Assembly (NCBI RefSeq): GCF_037094685.1 | Contig: NZ_CP146614.1 | Location: 1,860,001 to 1,924,000 of the forward strand | Source: Massilia sp. METH4 | GTDB taxonomy: Bacteria > Pseudomonadota > Gammaproteobacteria > Burkholderiales > Burkholderiaceae_D | Direction: 5' to 3' | Length of the DNA stretch: 64,000 nucleotides | Part shown: positions 53,432 through 61,859 of the stretch, in pieces | How the letters are laid out: the number at the start of each line of letters is the position of its first letter | Numbering within the stretch: the first letter of the stretch is position 1 | Notes under the pieces: model-generated | The model's database searches: none | The model's input: the letters and a program-made list of their open reading frames with translations, nothing else | Told to the model about the DNA's origin: nothing | Program-made: the position numbers and the translations under genes

Positions 53432-54325
53432 ATGCAGCGCGAAGAAATGGCTGACTTGACGGCGTTCCTTGTCGTAGCAGAGGAGCGTAGCTTTACAAGG
53501 GCTGCCGCAAAGCTCGGGATGACGCAGTCTGCGCTCAGCCAGCTCATGCGTCGATTAGAGAAACGGCTTGGATTGCGTTTGCTGACGCGAACGACGCGGA
53601 GCGTGGCCCCGACTGATGCGGGCGAGCGGCTTTTGCAAACCCTTGCTCCAGCACTGGCAAATTTGGATGCGAGCTTGGCAGCATTGAGCGAGCTACGCGA
53701 CAAGCCAGCCGGTACTATACGTATCACCTCAGTCGAACATGCAGCAAAAACGATAATCTGGCCTGCGCTGAAAAAGCTGTTGCCCGACTACCCCGATATC
53801 AACGTTGAGATCTCCCTTGACTATGGTCTCGTCGACATCGTGGCCGAGCGTTATGACGCAGGCGTACGTTTGGGGGAACAGGTCGCACAAGACATGATTG
53901 CTGTTCGCATCGCGCCGGACATTCCGATGGCCGTAGTCGGGGCGCCGGTGTATCTTGGGAAGCATCCAGCTCCGGCAGTGCCACAGGACCTCATACAACA
54001 CCGTTGCATCAACCTTCGAGTACCTACTTCTGGCGGGCTAACTACTTGGGGGTTTGAAAAAGACGGGCGAAAGCTCAACGTTCGTACTGATGGACCGTTG
54101 ATTTTCAACACGCTCGACCTGATCCTGGAGGCGGCGATCGAAGGGTTTGGCTTGGCGTATTTGCCGATGGACCTAGTTCAGATGCGTCTTAGCAGTAGAC
54201 AACTGGTACATGTGCTGAGCGATTGGCGCACCGAACTATCCGGTTATCACCTTTACTATCCCAGCCGCAGGCAGCCAACGAGTGCATTTGCACTACTTGT
54301 CGAAGCGCTGCGATACCGGGCGTGA
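53432..54325 (+). CDS. LysR-type regulator, cargo gene
   Basis: A 297-residue LysR regulator: HTH (RSFTRAAAKLGMTQSALSQLMRRLEKRL, about 15-42) and an effector domain with AGTIRITSVEHAAKTIIWPALKKLLPDYP. The HTH and effector pattern resembles the CrgA/aaeR-like group that controls adjacent oxidoreductases. It is divergent from the aldo/keto reductase across 223 bp, so it probably regulates the three reductases. Codon use is less GC-rich than in flanking genes. Confidence 0.85.
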   Translation: MQREEMADLTAFLVVAEERSFTRAAAKLGMTQSALSQLMRRLEKRLGLRLLTRTTRSVAPTDAGERLLQTLAPALANLDASLAALSELRDKPAGTIRITSVEHAAKTIIWPALKKLLPDYPDINVEISLDYGLVDIVAERYDAGVRLGEQVAQDMIAVRIAPDIPMAVVGAPVYLGKHPAPAVPQDLIQHRCINLRVPTSGGLTTWGFEKDGRKLNVRTDGPLIFNTLDLILEAAIEGFGLAYLPMDLVQMRLSSRQLVHVLSDWRTELSGYHLYYPSRRQPTSAFALLVEALRYRA

Positions 54326-54401
54326 TCCAGGGGCTCTTTTTCCCATCCGTAGCGCAAAATAGGTCGTCACCTGAAGCAGTGTCTTCAAACGGTAGACTTC
54401 A

Positions 54402-54430
54402 GACCGTCCGCTATGGGGCAATAGCGGACG
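54402..54430. repeat. Hairpin repeat GTCCGCTAT/ATAGCGGAC, right copy
   Basis: GTCCGCTAT (54406-54414) pairs with ATAGCGGAC (54421-54429) around a short loop. It lies between the LysR stop and the transposase start, and a degenerate direct copy lies at 50132-50160. Confidence 0.5.
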
Positions 54431-54488
54431 TAAGCAGGCTCAGTAAGGGCACTAACATGGTGTCCGTGTTTGTCGACGGACTGATGCC

Positions 54489-55291
54489 ATGGCCCGCGAA
54501 CTGCTTCCCGAAGATCTTTGGTCCCTTATAGCAGCTCATCTTCCGCCTTGTCCCCATCGCCGAAAGCCGGTCGCCCGCGCATCGATGATCGCGCGGCGCT
54601 GATTAAAATCCTGTTTGTTCTCAAGACTGGAATACCATGGGAGTACCTGCCGCGCGAACTCGGCTGCGGCAGTGGCATGACATGCTGGCGTCGCCTTCAC
54701 GAATGGATTCTAGCCAGCGTTTGGCAGCCTATCCACGAGGCGATTCTTCGACGGCTCCGCGAGCACGATCAGATCATGTGGGATCGAGCTTGCGTTGACG
54801 CTGCAAGCGTACCGGCACCTGGTGGAGGCGAGCACACAGGCCGAAACCCGACCGATCGCGGCAAACTCGGCAGCAAACACCATTTGCTGGTGGATGAGCG
54901 TGGCCTTCCCTTCGTAGCCCAGATCTCAGGTGCGCTGGTACACGATTCGCGTTTCCTCATCCCGTTAGTAGAGTCAATCCCCGCAATTAAAGGGCTTGCA
55001 GGCCGTACCCGCAAACGTCCAGGTAAGCTGCATGCTGATCGAACGTACGCTTCAAGAGCCCATCGGGCTTGGCTGCGCAGTCGTGGCATCGCAGCTCGTG
55101 TCGCGCGCTACGGCGTGGAGTCGCGTGAACGGCTTGGACGGTGGCGTTGGGTCGTCGAGCCGACCTTGGGTTGGCTACACCGCTTCCGCAGATTGCGCAT
55201 CCGGCATGAGCGGCGAGCAGACATGCACCAAGCGTTCCTGACGCTTGCCTGCTCGCTCATCTGTTGGCGGTATGTCGAGAGGTTTTGTTAG
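54489..55291 (+). pseudogene. IS5-family (IS1031-like) transposase with a frameshift
   Basis: Translation from ATG 54489 gives MARELLPEDLWSLIAAHLPP, the normal start for this family, but it stops after about 37 codons. From about 54540-54570 the family sequence continues in the -1 frame: PKAGRPRIDDRAALIKILFVLKTGIPWEYLP, with WDRACVDAASV, GKLGSKHHLLVD, LHADRTY and RWVVEPTLGWLHRFRRL holding the DDE residues. A one-base deletion or programmed -1 shift could explain this. I see no classic slippery heptamer, so loss of function is slightly favoured. The right inverted repeat begins at 55281, inside the 3' end. Confidence 0.7.
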
Positions 55292-55297
55292 GCGCTC
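55281..55297 (-). repeat. Right terminal inverted repeat
   Basis: Perfect complement of 50070-50086. It also supplies the stop codon of the nucleotidyltransferase gene read leftward from 56088. Confidence 0.85.
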
Positions 55298-56088
55298 GAA
55301 GGCTGTTTTTCCTCGTCCAGCACGGCGTGGAACAGCGCATTCAACCGCGCGGTGACACTGCCCCGTTCGAACCGCGGTATCGCCGGATGGTCGAGCCGGA
55401 CCAGCTCTTCCTCGATGAAGGCGTTCAGGCTCGGCACGGGATCGGCCAGGCCCAGTTCCGGCGCGGCGCGCTTCTTCTCCAGCAGCGCGCCGATATCGCG
55501 CAGCAGTTCCGGGCGATCGTCCAGCAGATGCAGCAGCTTGTGGAATTCGATCGGGGCCGCCGTCCGGTAGCGCTCGATCCAGCGCACGGACAGCAGGGGC
55601 CGCAGGGCGTAGAAGTATTTTTTCAGCGGGACCTGCTCCGCTCTCAGGTAGCCGCGGTAATTCGTCTTCGCCATGCTCCGGTAGTGGTACAGGCCATGCT
55701 CGCCGTTGTACACCTGCGGCAGCGCGTCCCTGGCGCGTTCCCGGAAGCTGCCCCGCTCGATGTAGATGATCGGCGACTGGATCCACTCGACGAATGCCGG
55801 ATTCGATTTCCAGAACAGCCGCAGCGCCTTGCGCACGTCCCAGCCGTTCAGGTCGATATCGTCGACGATCGGATATTCGATCACGTCGCGCTTTTCCTCC
55901 AGGTCGACCGCCATGTACCACGCCGGGGGATGCGCGTAGATGAAGCGCACGTCGTAGTCGCTGTTGGGCGAGGCGAAGCCCCAGGCGCGGCTGCCCGATT
56001 CGACGGCGAGCAGGATGCGCACGCCATGTTCCTGCTCGGCGGCCGCCAGGCGCCGCATGATTTCCTGCCTTACGTCTTCCGGTATCAC
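55288..56088 (-). CDS. YcgL-type predicted nucleotidyltransferase, 3' end in the IS repeat
   Basis: A 266-residue protein with GSRAWGFASPNSDYDVRFIYAH, the polymerase-beta-like nucleotidyltransferase motif with the two metal-binding aspartates, and a C-terminal helical part. It matches the COG3541/YcgL group. I chose GTG 56088 because GGAGAGG lies five bases upstream. Its last two codons and TAA come from the mobile element's right repeat, so the native C-terminus may have been longer or different. Function is unknown. Confidence 0.78.
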   Translation of the reverse strand: MIPEDVRQEIMRRLAAAEQEHGVRILLAVESGSRAWGFASPNSDYDVRFIYAHPPAWYMAVDLEEKRDVIEYPIVDDIDLNGWDVRKALRLFWKSNPAFVEWIQSPIIYIERGSFRERARDALPQVYNGEHGLYHYRSMAKTNYRGYLRAEQVPLKKYFYALRPLLSVRWIERYRTAAPIEFHKLLHLLDDRPELLRDIGALLEKKRAAPELGLADPVPSLNAFIEEELVRLDHPAIPRFERGSVTARLNALFHAVLDEEKQPSSA

Positions 56089-56192
56089 GAATACCTCTCC
56101 GTTCGTTGGAAGCACGATTGTAGGGGCGCCACTGACGAGCTGCAATCGCGGTATCATTGCGCCGACCACCGCTGCCGGCAAGAGATACAACC

Positions 56193-57995
56193 ATGACCGA
56201 TACCATTCCCGACCGCCTCGCCGCCCTGCGCCAGGCCATGCGCCGCCATGGGGCGGATGCCGTCATCGTGCCGTCTTCCGACCCGCACCTGTCCGAATAC
56301 CTGCCGCCGTGCTGGAAGGGCCGCGAATGGCTGTCCGGCTTTTCCGGGTCGGTCGGCACGTTCATCGCCACGCAGGACTTCGCCGGCGTGTGGACCGATG
56401 GCCGCTACTGGACCCAGGCCGAATCGGAACTGGCCGGCACGGGCATCGCGCTGATGAAGATTTCCTCCGGCGCCAGCACGCAATACGTGGACTGGCTGGC
56501 CGAGACGATGCAGCCCGGCCAGGTCGTGGCCGTCGACGGCGCGGTGCTCGGCCTGGCCATTGCCCGGCTGCTGCTAGGCGCCCTGCAGGCGAAGGGCGTC
56601 GAGCTGCGTACGGACCTGGACGTGCCGGGCGAAGTGTGGAGCGACCGACCGGGCTTGCCGACGGAACCCGTGTACGAGCACGAGGCGCCGTTTGCTTCCA
56701 CCTCGCGCGCGGACAAGCTGGCCGCGCTGCATGCGGCCATGCGCGAACACGGTGCCGACCGGCACCTGATCTCCACGCTCGACGATATCGCCTGGCTGTT
56801 CAACCTGCGCGGATCGGACGTGAACTTCAACCCGATCTTCGTCTCGCATGCGCTGGTGGGCCTGGATCACGCCACGCTGTTCGTTGCCGAAGGCAAGGTC
56901 AAGCCGTCGCTGGCTGCCAAGCTGGCGGCGGACGGCATCACCGTCGCGCCCTACGCGCGTGCCGCCGCCGCACTGGCCGAACTGCCGCCCGGCACCGTGC
57001 TGCTGCTCGACCCGCGCCGCATCACGCACGGCACGCGCCAGGCCGTGCCCGGCCATGTGAAAGTGGTGGAAGCAATCAATCCCACCACGTTCGCCAAGTC
57101 GCGCAAGACCGAGGCCGAAGCCGCGCACGTGCGCGCCACGATGGAACAGGATGGCGCCGCGCTGTGCGAATTCTTCAGCTGGCTGGAGGGCGCGCTGGCG
57201 CGCCGCCATGAGGAACCGCTGAACGAGGTCGATATCGACCGACACATTACCGCCGCGCGCGCGCGGCGACCGGGCTTCGTCAGCCCCAGCTTCGGCACCA
57301 TCGCCGGGTACCAGTCGAACGGCGCGATCATGCATTACCGCGCCACCGAGGTGAACCGCGCCGTGATCGAAGGCGACGGGTTGCTGCTGATCGATTCCGG
57401 CGGCCAGTACATCGGCGGCACCACCGATATCACCCGTGTGGTGCCGGTGGGCGAGATCACGGCCGAGCACCGGCGCGACTTCACGCTGGTGCTGAAGGGA
57501 ATGATGGGGCTTTCCGCCACGCGCTTCCCGCGCGGGACGAAGGCGCCCATGCTCGATGCGATCGCGCGTGCGCCGATCTGGGCCGCCGGCATCGATTTCG
57601 GCCACGGCACGGGCCACGGCGTGGGCTTCTTCCTCAATGTGCATGAAGGGCCGCACGCGATCACCCCATCGATGATGCCGGAGCCGCACACGGCGATGGA
57701 GCCGGGCATGATCACGTCGATCGAGCCGGGCATCTACCGGCCCGGAAAATGGGGCATCCGCATCGAGAACCTGGTGATGAACCGGGCCGACGGCACCACC
57801 GAGTTCGGCGAATTCCTGCGCTTCGAGACGCTCACGCTGTGCCCGATCGACACGCGCTGCATCGACCGCGCGCTGCTGCGCGAGGACGAGATCGCGTGGC
57901 TCAACGATTACCACGCCACCGTGCGCGAACGCCTGGCTCCGCTGGTGGCGGGCGATGCGCTGGACTGGCTCAATGAAAGGACCAAGGCGATATGA
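56193..57995 (+). CDS. pepP: Xaa-Pro aminopeptidase (M24B)
   Basis: A 600-residue enzyme that removes N-terminal residues preceding proline. It has the long three-domain form (two creatinase-like N-terminal domains, about 1-300) and a C-terminal pita-bread domain with the metal ligands in DSGGQYIGGTTDITR, GHGTGHGVGFFLNVHEGP, SIEPGIY and RIENL. ATG 56193 follows a modest ribosome site. The symbol is given in the broad sense. The small gene at 57992 overlaps its stop. Confidence 0.9.
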   Translation: MTDTIPDRLAALRQAMRRHGADAVIVPSSDPHLSEYLPPCWKGREWLSGFSGSVGTFIATQDFAGVWTDGRYWTQAESELAGTGIALMKISSGASTQYVDWLAETMQPGQVVAVDGAVLGLAIARLLLGALQAKGVELRTDLDVPGEVWSDRPGLPTEPVYEHEAPFASTSRADKLAALHAAMREHGADRHLISTLDDIAWLFNLRGSDVNFNPIFVSHALVGLDHATLFVAEGKVKPSLAAKLAADGITVAPYARAAAALAELPPGTVLLLDPRRITHGTRQAVPGHVKVVEAINPTTFAKSRKTEAEAAHVRATMEQDGAALCEFFSWLEGALARRHEEPLNEVDIDRHITAARARRPGFVSPSFGTIAGYQSNGAIMHYRATEVNRAVIEGDGLLLIDSGGQYIGGTTDITRVVPVGEITAEHRRDFTLVLKGMMGLSATRFPRGTKAPMLDAIARAPIWAAGIDFGHGTGHGVGFFLNVHEGPHAITPSMMPEPHTAMEPGMITSIEPGIYRPGKWGIRIENLVMNRADGTTEFGEFLRFETLTLCPIDTRCIDRALLREDEIAWLNDYHATVRERLAPLVAGDALDWLNERTKAI

Positions 57996-58255
57996 GCAGC
58001 CGTTCCACCCGTGCGTCCAACGCGGTCGACCGCCTGAAGAAGCGCAGCGGCAACGAGGGGTATTCGATGTCGATTACCGGCAGCGGTCATTTCTTCCTGA
58101 CGGAAGGGCCGGGCAAGCCGCCGCTGTGCCCACCGATGGAGCTCGACGAGTTCGTGGCCTTCGTCAATGCGCAGGGGCCGCAGACTCCCAAGCGCGTGAG
58201 CAAGCTCGATGTCGCATTCGAAAAGCAGCTGACGAAGAAGCCGCCGAAGGCCTGA
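57992..58255 (+). CDS. 87-aa hypothetical protein
   Basis: A basic 87-residue soluble protein with no membrane helix, signal or known motif. Its ATG overlaps the pepP stop (ATGA), and the mgtC gene begins one base after its stop. This tight spacing supports real translation within a pepP-mgtC operon. I recognise no family. Confidence 0.65.
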   Translation: MSSRSTRASNAVDRLKKRSGNEGYSMSITGSGHFFLTEGPGKPPLCPPMELDEFVAFVNAQGPQTPKRVSKLDVAFEKQLTKKPPKA

Positions 58256-58256
58256 C

Positions 58257-58997
58257 ATGACGCGCGACATGCTGGGTGCCTACTGGTCGTCCACGGAGCT
58301 GGTGACGAATGGCGTCATCATCCTGAACCTGCTGGGCGCGCTGCTGCTCGGCATGCTGGTCGGGTACGAGCGCTCGTATCACGGCCGCGCCGCCGGCATG
58401 CGCACCTATGGGATCGTGTGCATGGCCTCGGCGGCGCTGACGGTGATCGGCGGCTACCCCGAACACTGGTTCGGTGGGCACATGACGGCGCTGGTGGGCA
58501 CCGATCCGACCCGGGTGATACAGGGCATCGTCACCGGCATCGGTTTCCTCGGCGCCGGCGTCATCATGCGCGAAGGGTTCAATATCAGCGGCTTGACGAC
58601 GGCGGCGTCGATCTGGGCATCGTCCGTGATCGGCGTCCTCGTCGGCGTGGGGTTCTATGCCGCGGCCATGGGCCTGGCGCTGGCATCGGCCACGGTGATG
58701 ATCTACCTGTCGCGCATCGAAGCGTGGCTGCCGTCGCGCCATGCGATCGCGATCACGCTGCGCTTCAAGCCGGGCTACGAACCGTCCGGGGAAAAATTGC
58801 GCGAGATGGCCAGGGAGCGCGGCTACGAGATCGCCGGCGGCTCGCTGATGATCAAGCTGGAAGCGGGCCGCATGGAATGGCGCTTCGTCGCGCTGGCGCT
58901 CGGCAAGCACAGCGGCACCCCGTTGGCCAAGCTGGCCGCCGAGATGGCGCATTACGAGGGCGTGGAGGGTTTCCAGATCACGCATGCCCGCAATTGA
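58257..58997 (+). CDS. MgtC/SapB family membrane protein
   Basis: A 246-residue protein. About five hydrophobic helices occupy 20-160, with LLGALLLGMLVGYERSYHGRAAGMRTYGIV and GIVTGIGFLGAGVIMREG, which define MgtC/SapB. The C-terminal cytoplasmic domain (about 165-246) is a small ACT-like fold. MgtC-type proteins are linked to survival at low magnesium and, in pathogens, in macrophages; the biochemical role is debated. No magnesium-sensing leader is visible. Confidence 0.87.
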   Translation: MTRDMLGAYWSSTELVTNGVIILNLLGALLLGMLVGYERSYHGRAAGMRTYGIVCMASAALTVIGGYPEHWFGGHMTALVGTDPTRVIQGIVTGIGFLGAGVIMREGFNISGLTTAASIWASSVIGVLVGVGFYAAAMGLALASATVMIYLSRIEAWLPSRHAIAITLRFKPGYEPSGEKLREMARERGYEIAGGSLMIKLEAGRMEWRFVALALGKHSGTPLAKLAAEMAHYEGVEGFQITHARN

Positions 58998-59032
58998 TGC
59001 AGTTGGGTTGAGCCGGCGGGCCGATCTCGCGA

Positions 59033-59195
59033 GCATTCACCCCAACAGCAAAGACTGGGGTGGAACCCGCCGAGTTGCTCGAAACCGGGGTCAGACCCCG
59101 AATTTTGGAAATATTTCCTGGTTATGGGGTCTGACCCCGGTTTTGGGAAACGCAAGCATTCGCCCCAACAGCAAAGGCTGGGGTCGGACCCGCCG
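59033..59195. repeat. Two imperfect 40-bp direct repeats
   Basis: Positions 59033-59072 and 59156-59195 share GCATTC-CCCCAACAGCAAAG-CTGGGGT-GGA-CCCGCCG with a few mismatches. They are 123 bp apart in the 270-bp gap between mgtC and the DUF924 gene. The second copy overlaps an 8-bp hairpin (59180-59187 with 59199-59206). No gene is seen in this gap. Confidence 0.65.
59087..59138. repeat. Inverted pair of 13-bp palindromes GGGGTCWGACCCC
   Basis: GGGGTCAGACCCC at 59087-59099 and GGGGTCTGACCCC at 59126-59138 are each palindromic and complementary to each other. They enclose an AT-rich centre (AATTTTGGAAATATTT). They match related palindromes at 18842 and 61229. Confidence 0.65.
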
Positions 59196-59268
59196 GGGCC
59201 GACCCCGGGTTCCGCACTTGGGGTTTGCCAGCTGAACGGCTGTCAAATCCGGCAACAGGGAAATACTT

Positions 59269-59853
59269 ATGCTCGTCACACCGCAAGACGTACTGGATTT
59301 CTGGTTCCTGCCCATCGGCGTGAAGGGCCACAATATGCAGCGGCCGGAATGGTTCCGCAAGGATGATGCGTTCGATCGCCTGGTGTTCGCCGAATTCGGC
59401 GATGCCGTCGAGGACGCGCTCGCGGGCGGCCTGCGCCACTGGGACGACGAGGGCACGCAGGGCGTTCTGGCACGCATCATCGTGCTCGACCAGTTCACGC
59501 GCAACATCTACCGCGGCACGCCGAAGGCGTTCGCCGGCGACACGCTGGCACTGGAGGCGGCGCTCGCCATCGACAACTCCGGCGCCAACCAGACGCTGCC
59601 CCCGGTACAGCGGGCGTTTTCGTACATGCCGTTCGAGCATGCGGAAAACCTGTCCATGCAGGACCGCTCCGTGATCCTGTTCGACAAGCTGGCCGCATCG
59701 AGCACCGGCTTCGAGAGCATGCTCGACTACGCGAAGCGCCATCGCGACGTGATCCGCAAGTTCGGCCGTTTCCCGCATCGGAACGAGATCCTGGGCCGCA
59801 CGTCGACGCCGGAGGAGCTGGAGTTCCTGAAAACGCCGGGGTCCGGGTTCTGA
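59269..59853 (+). CDS. DUF924 protein
   Basis: A 194-residue all-alpha protein with VLDFWFLPIG, WFRKDDAFDRLV, LIVLDQFTRNIYRGTPKAFA-like spacing (here IVLDQFTRNIYRGTPKAFAGD) and FMPFEHAEN, which identify DUF924. No activity is established. The next gene starts at its stop codon (TGATG overlap). Confidence 0.85.
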   Translation: MLVTPQDVLDFWFLPIGVKGHNMQRPEWFRKDDAFDRLVFAEFGDAVEDALAGGLRHWDDEGTQGVLARIIVLDQFTRNIYRGTPKAFAGDTLALEAALAIDNSGANQTLPPVQRAFSYMPFEHAENLSMQDRSVILFDKLAASSTGFESMLDYAKRHRDVIRKFGRFPHRNEILGRTSTPEELEFLKTPGSGF

Positions 59854-60686
59854 TGAAGCGGCTTTGCATCGTCGGTGCGGGCCACGTGGGCCGGGCGCTG
59901 GGGCGCCTGTGGCACACGGCCGGCGTGTTCGACATCGCCGGCGTGCTGGCCCGCTCGCCGGCATCGGCACGGCGGGGTGTCGACTTCATCGGAGCGGGTT
60001 TGGCCACTGGGGACATGGCCGGCCTGCCGCTGGCGGACGTCTACATGCTGGCCGTCACGGACGACCAGATCGTGCCCGCCTGCGCGGCGCTCGCGGCCAG
60101 CCGGCCGCTGCACGGCGCCGTCGTGTTCCACTGCAGCGGCGCGCTCGCATCGGGCACGCTCGAGGCGGCGCGGCAGGGTGGAGCGCTGCTGGCCAGCGCG
60201 CACCCGATCCGCAGCTTCGCCGACCCCGCGGCCGTCGTCGCCGCGTTCGACGGCACGTTCTGCGGCATCGAGGGCGACGCGGCGGCGCTGGCAGTGCTGG
60301 CGCCGGCGCTGGAAGCCATCGGAGCCCGCCCCGTGACGATCGATCCGGCGGCCAAGACGGTCTACCATGCGGCCGCGGTATTCGCCAGCAACTACCTCGT
60401 CACCGTGCTGGACGCGGCGCTGCGCGCCTACCAGGCCGCCGGCATTCCCGAGGACGTGGCGCGCGAACTGGCGCGGCCGCTGGCGCAGGAATCGCTGTCG
60501 AACGTGTTCCGCATGGGCGCGGCGCAAGCCCTGTCGGGACCGATCGCGCGGGGCGATTACGCCACGGTGCAGCGGCAGCAGGCGGCGGTGGCCGCGTGGG
60601 ATGGTGACACGGGGATGCTGTATGGCGCGCTGGTGCCGCCGACCGCGGCGCTGGCGGCGCGCAAGGCCGCCGGGACGTCCGATTAA
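59853..60686 (+). CDS. Rossmann-fold DUF2520 protein
   Basis: A 277-residue protein. An NAD(P)-binding Rossmann start (RLCIVGAGHVGRALG) is followed by HPIRSFADP and the alpha-helical DUF2520 part (about 155-265, with YHAAAVFASNYLVTVLDAAL). It is related to the P5C-reductase/ketopantoate-reductase fold, but the reaction is unknown. It is coupled to the DUF924 gene by a one-base overlap. Confidence 0.85.
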   Translation: MKRLCIVGAGHVGRALGRLWHTAGVFDIAGVLARSPASARRGVDFIGAGLATGDMAGLPLADVYMLAVTDDQIVPACAALAASRPLHGAVVFHCSGALASGTLEAARQGGALLASAHPIRSFADPAAVVAAFDGTFCGIEGDAAALAVLAPALEAIGARPVTIDPAAKTVYHAAAVFASNYLVTVLDAALRAYQAAGIPEDVARELARPLAQESLSNVFRMGAAQALSGPIARGDYATVQRQQAAVAAWDGDTGMLYGALVPPTAALAARKAAGTSD

Positions 60687-60834
60687 CCGCACGGCAATCT
60701 TGTCGGCTTGGCGTCAAAACGTTGCGCTCAAGCAAAAATACTGTCACAGTGATCGACAAAATTGGTTGAAGGCAATAAGCTAGGTCCTCTTTTTCACTTC
60801 TCATCAACCGGCGTCGCGCCGGACAGGGGATCTT

Positions 60835-61197
60835 ATGTTATTTCTGAAGTCCACGACCGTGACCAAGGCGCCCGGCATCTACGAAATCGATATCGCCGCA
60901 AAACCGCCTGGCAAGACCTACGGCGTCTACCTCGCCACCGATCCGGATCACCCGCCGGTCGGCGTGATCGAAGCGCTGGCCGCCGCCGGCTTCCAGCAAA
61001 CCCACAGCTCCGGCTACACCCACAAGGACCGCGGCAAGGTGCTCGACCTGCATTTCCAGAAGGACGGCACCGACCTGTTCAAGGGCTGGAAGGCGGAAGA
61101 GTGCGAAGCCAACATGGCGCAGATCACGAAGATCTTCGGCGACGTGGGCATCACCTTCACGCCGCGCGTCATGTCGCTGGCCGAAGCCTACGCCTGA
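60835..61197 (+). CDS. 120-aa hypothetical protein
   Basis: A soluble 120-residue alpha/beta protein beginning MLFLKSTTVTKAPGIYEIDIAAKPPG. There is no signal, membrane helix or known motif. It is preceded by a 148-bp gap containing the palindrome ACTGTCACAGT (60740-60750) and is followed by a bidirectional terminator, so it seems to be a single-gene transcript. I recognise no family. Confidence 0.7.
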   Translation: MLFLKSTTVTKAPGIYEIDIAAKPPGKTYGVYLATDPDHPPVGVIEALAAAGFQQTHSSGYTHKDRGKVLDLHFQKDGTDLFKGWKAEECEANMAQITKIFGDVGITFTPRVMSLAEAYA

Positions 61198-61223
61198 GTT
61201 TCCAACAAAGAAATCTTTCCAGG

Positions 61224-61246
61224 AAAATGGGGTCTGTCCCCATTTT
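61224..61246. terminator. Bidirectional terminator AAAATGGGG/CCCCATTTT
   Basis: AAAATGGGG (61224-61232) and CCCCATTTT (61238-61246) form a 9-bp stem with loop TCTGT. It is flanked by A/T tracts and lies between two convergent genes. The core GGGGTCTGTCCCC belongs to the palindrome family found at 18842 and 59087-59138. Confidence 0.75.
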
Positions 61247-61819
61247 TCAGGCAATATCGATGTGGTACAGGGCCCAGGGGCAGGAGCCGAAGCGCTCGGC
61301 CACGGGTCTTGAAGCCATTTCCGGCACCCGGTCCGCGTCGTAGACCGCCCACAGCGGCCCCAGCCCGCCCAGCGCCATCGGCGCGCCATCCATTTCAGTC
61401 GCCACGATGAAACGCTGCTTGCGCGCTTGCGCGCCGGTGATGGCTGCCGCATAGCCGTCGACGGCGCGCAGCGTGATGCGGGTGGCGTCCGTGACAAGGA
61501 CCCCGGCCGCCTTCAGCACGTCCGCCAGCAAGGGGCCGGACAGCGTGTGCACCTTGCCGTCGTATTCCAGCGTGGGCTTGATCGTCACGGCCGGCAGCGC
61601 GGCCAGCGCCGCGTAGTCGAATGTCCAGGCCTTCTCGAAGGCCAGCTTCTGCTTGAACATCATCTGGTCCGCCACAGGGTCGAAGCGGCCGCGGTTGGCC
61701 TTCGGGATCGCGCCCGTGACCGTCAACAGCGTCGGTCCGCGTGTTCCGGCCTTCGGCGCGGCAAGCGCCGGCGCGGCGCCCGTCGCGGCGAGCGCGCCGA
61801 GGAAAGTACGTTTCTCCAT
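61247..61819 (-). CDS. Exported molybdopterin-binding oxidoreductase-like protein
   Basis: A 190-residue protein. A signal peptide (MEKRTFLGALAATGAAPALAA, Tat-like) is followed by a short oxidoreductase molybdopterin-binding-domain fold: TVTGAIPKANRG, FDYAALAALP, YDGKVHTLSGPLLADVLKAAGV, LRAVDGYAAAI and GPLWAVYD. It is much shorter than sulfite-oxidase-type enzymes (usually over 300 aa) and lacks an obvious molybdenum-ligating Cys. It may be a non-catalytic relative. It is convergent with the hypothetical gene. Confidence 0.72.
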   Translation of the reverse strand: MEKRTFLGALAATGAAPALAAPKAGTRGPTLLTVTGAIPKANRGRFDPVADQMMFKQKLAFEKAWTFDYAALAALPAVTIKPTLEYDGKVHTLSGPLLADVLKAAGVLVTDATRITLRAVDGYAAAITGAQARKQRFIVATEMDGAPMALGGLGPLWAVYDADRVPEMASRPVAERFGSCPWALYHIDIA

Positions 61820-61859
61820 CAGGTTTTCCTTGTCGTTCCGAGGCGCATATCATAGCGCC

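Noticed and set aside
54530..54580. Programmed -1 frameshift in the transposase.
   Set aside because: No X-XXY-YYZ slippery heptamer is visible; it is kept as an alternative only.
59033..59195. The two 40-bp repeats as a CRISPR array.
   Set aside because: There are only two imperfect copies 123 bp apart, with no regular spacers and no cas genes in the window.
60740..60750. ACTGTCACAGT palindrome as a LexA or Pho box.
   Set aside because: The spacing does not fit LexA (CTGT-N8-ACAG) and only one Pho-like half is present.
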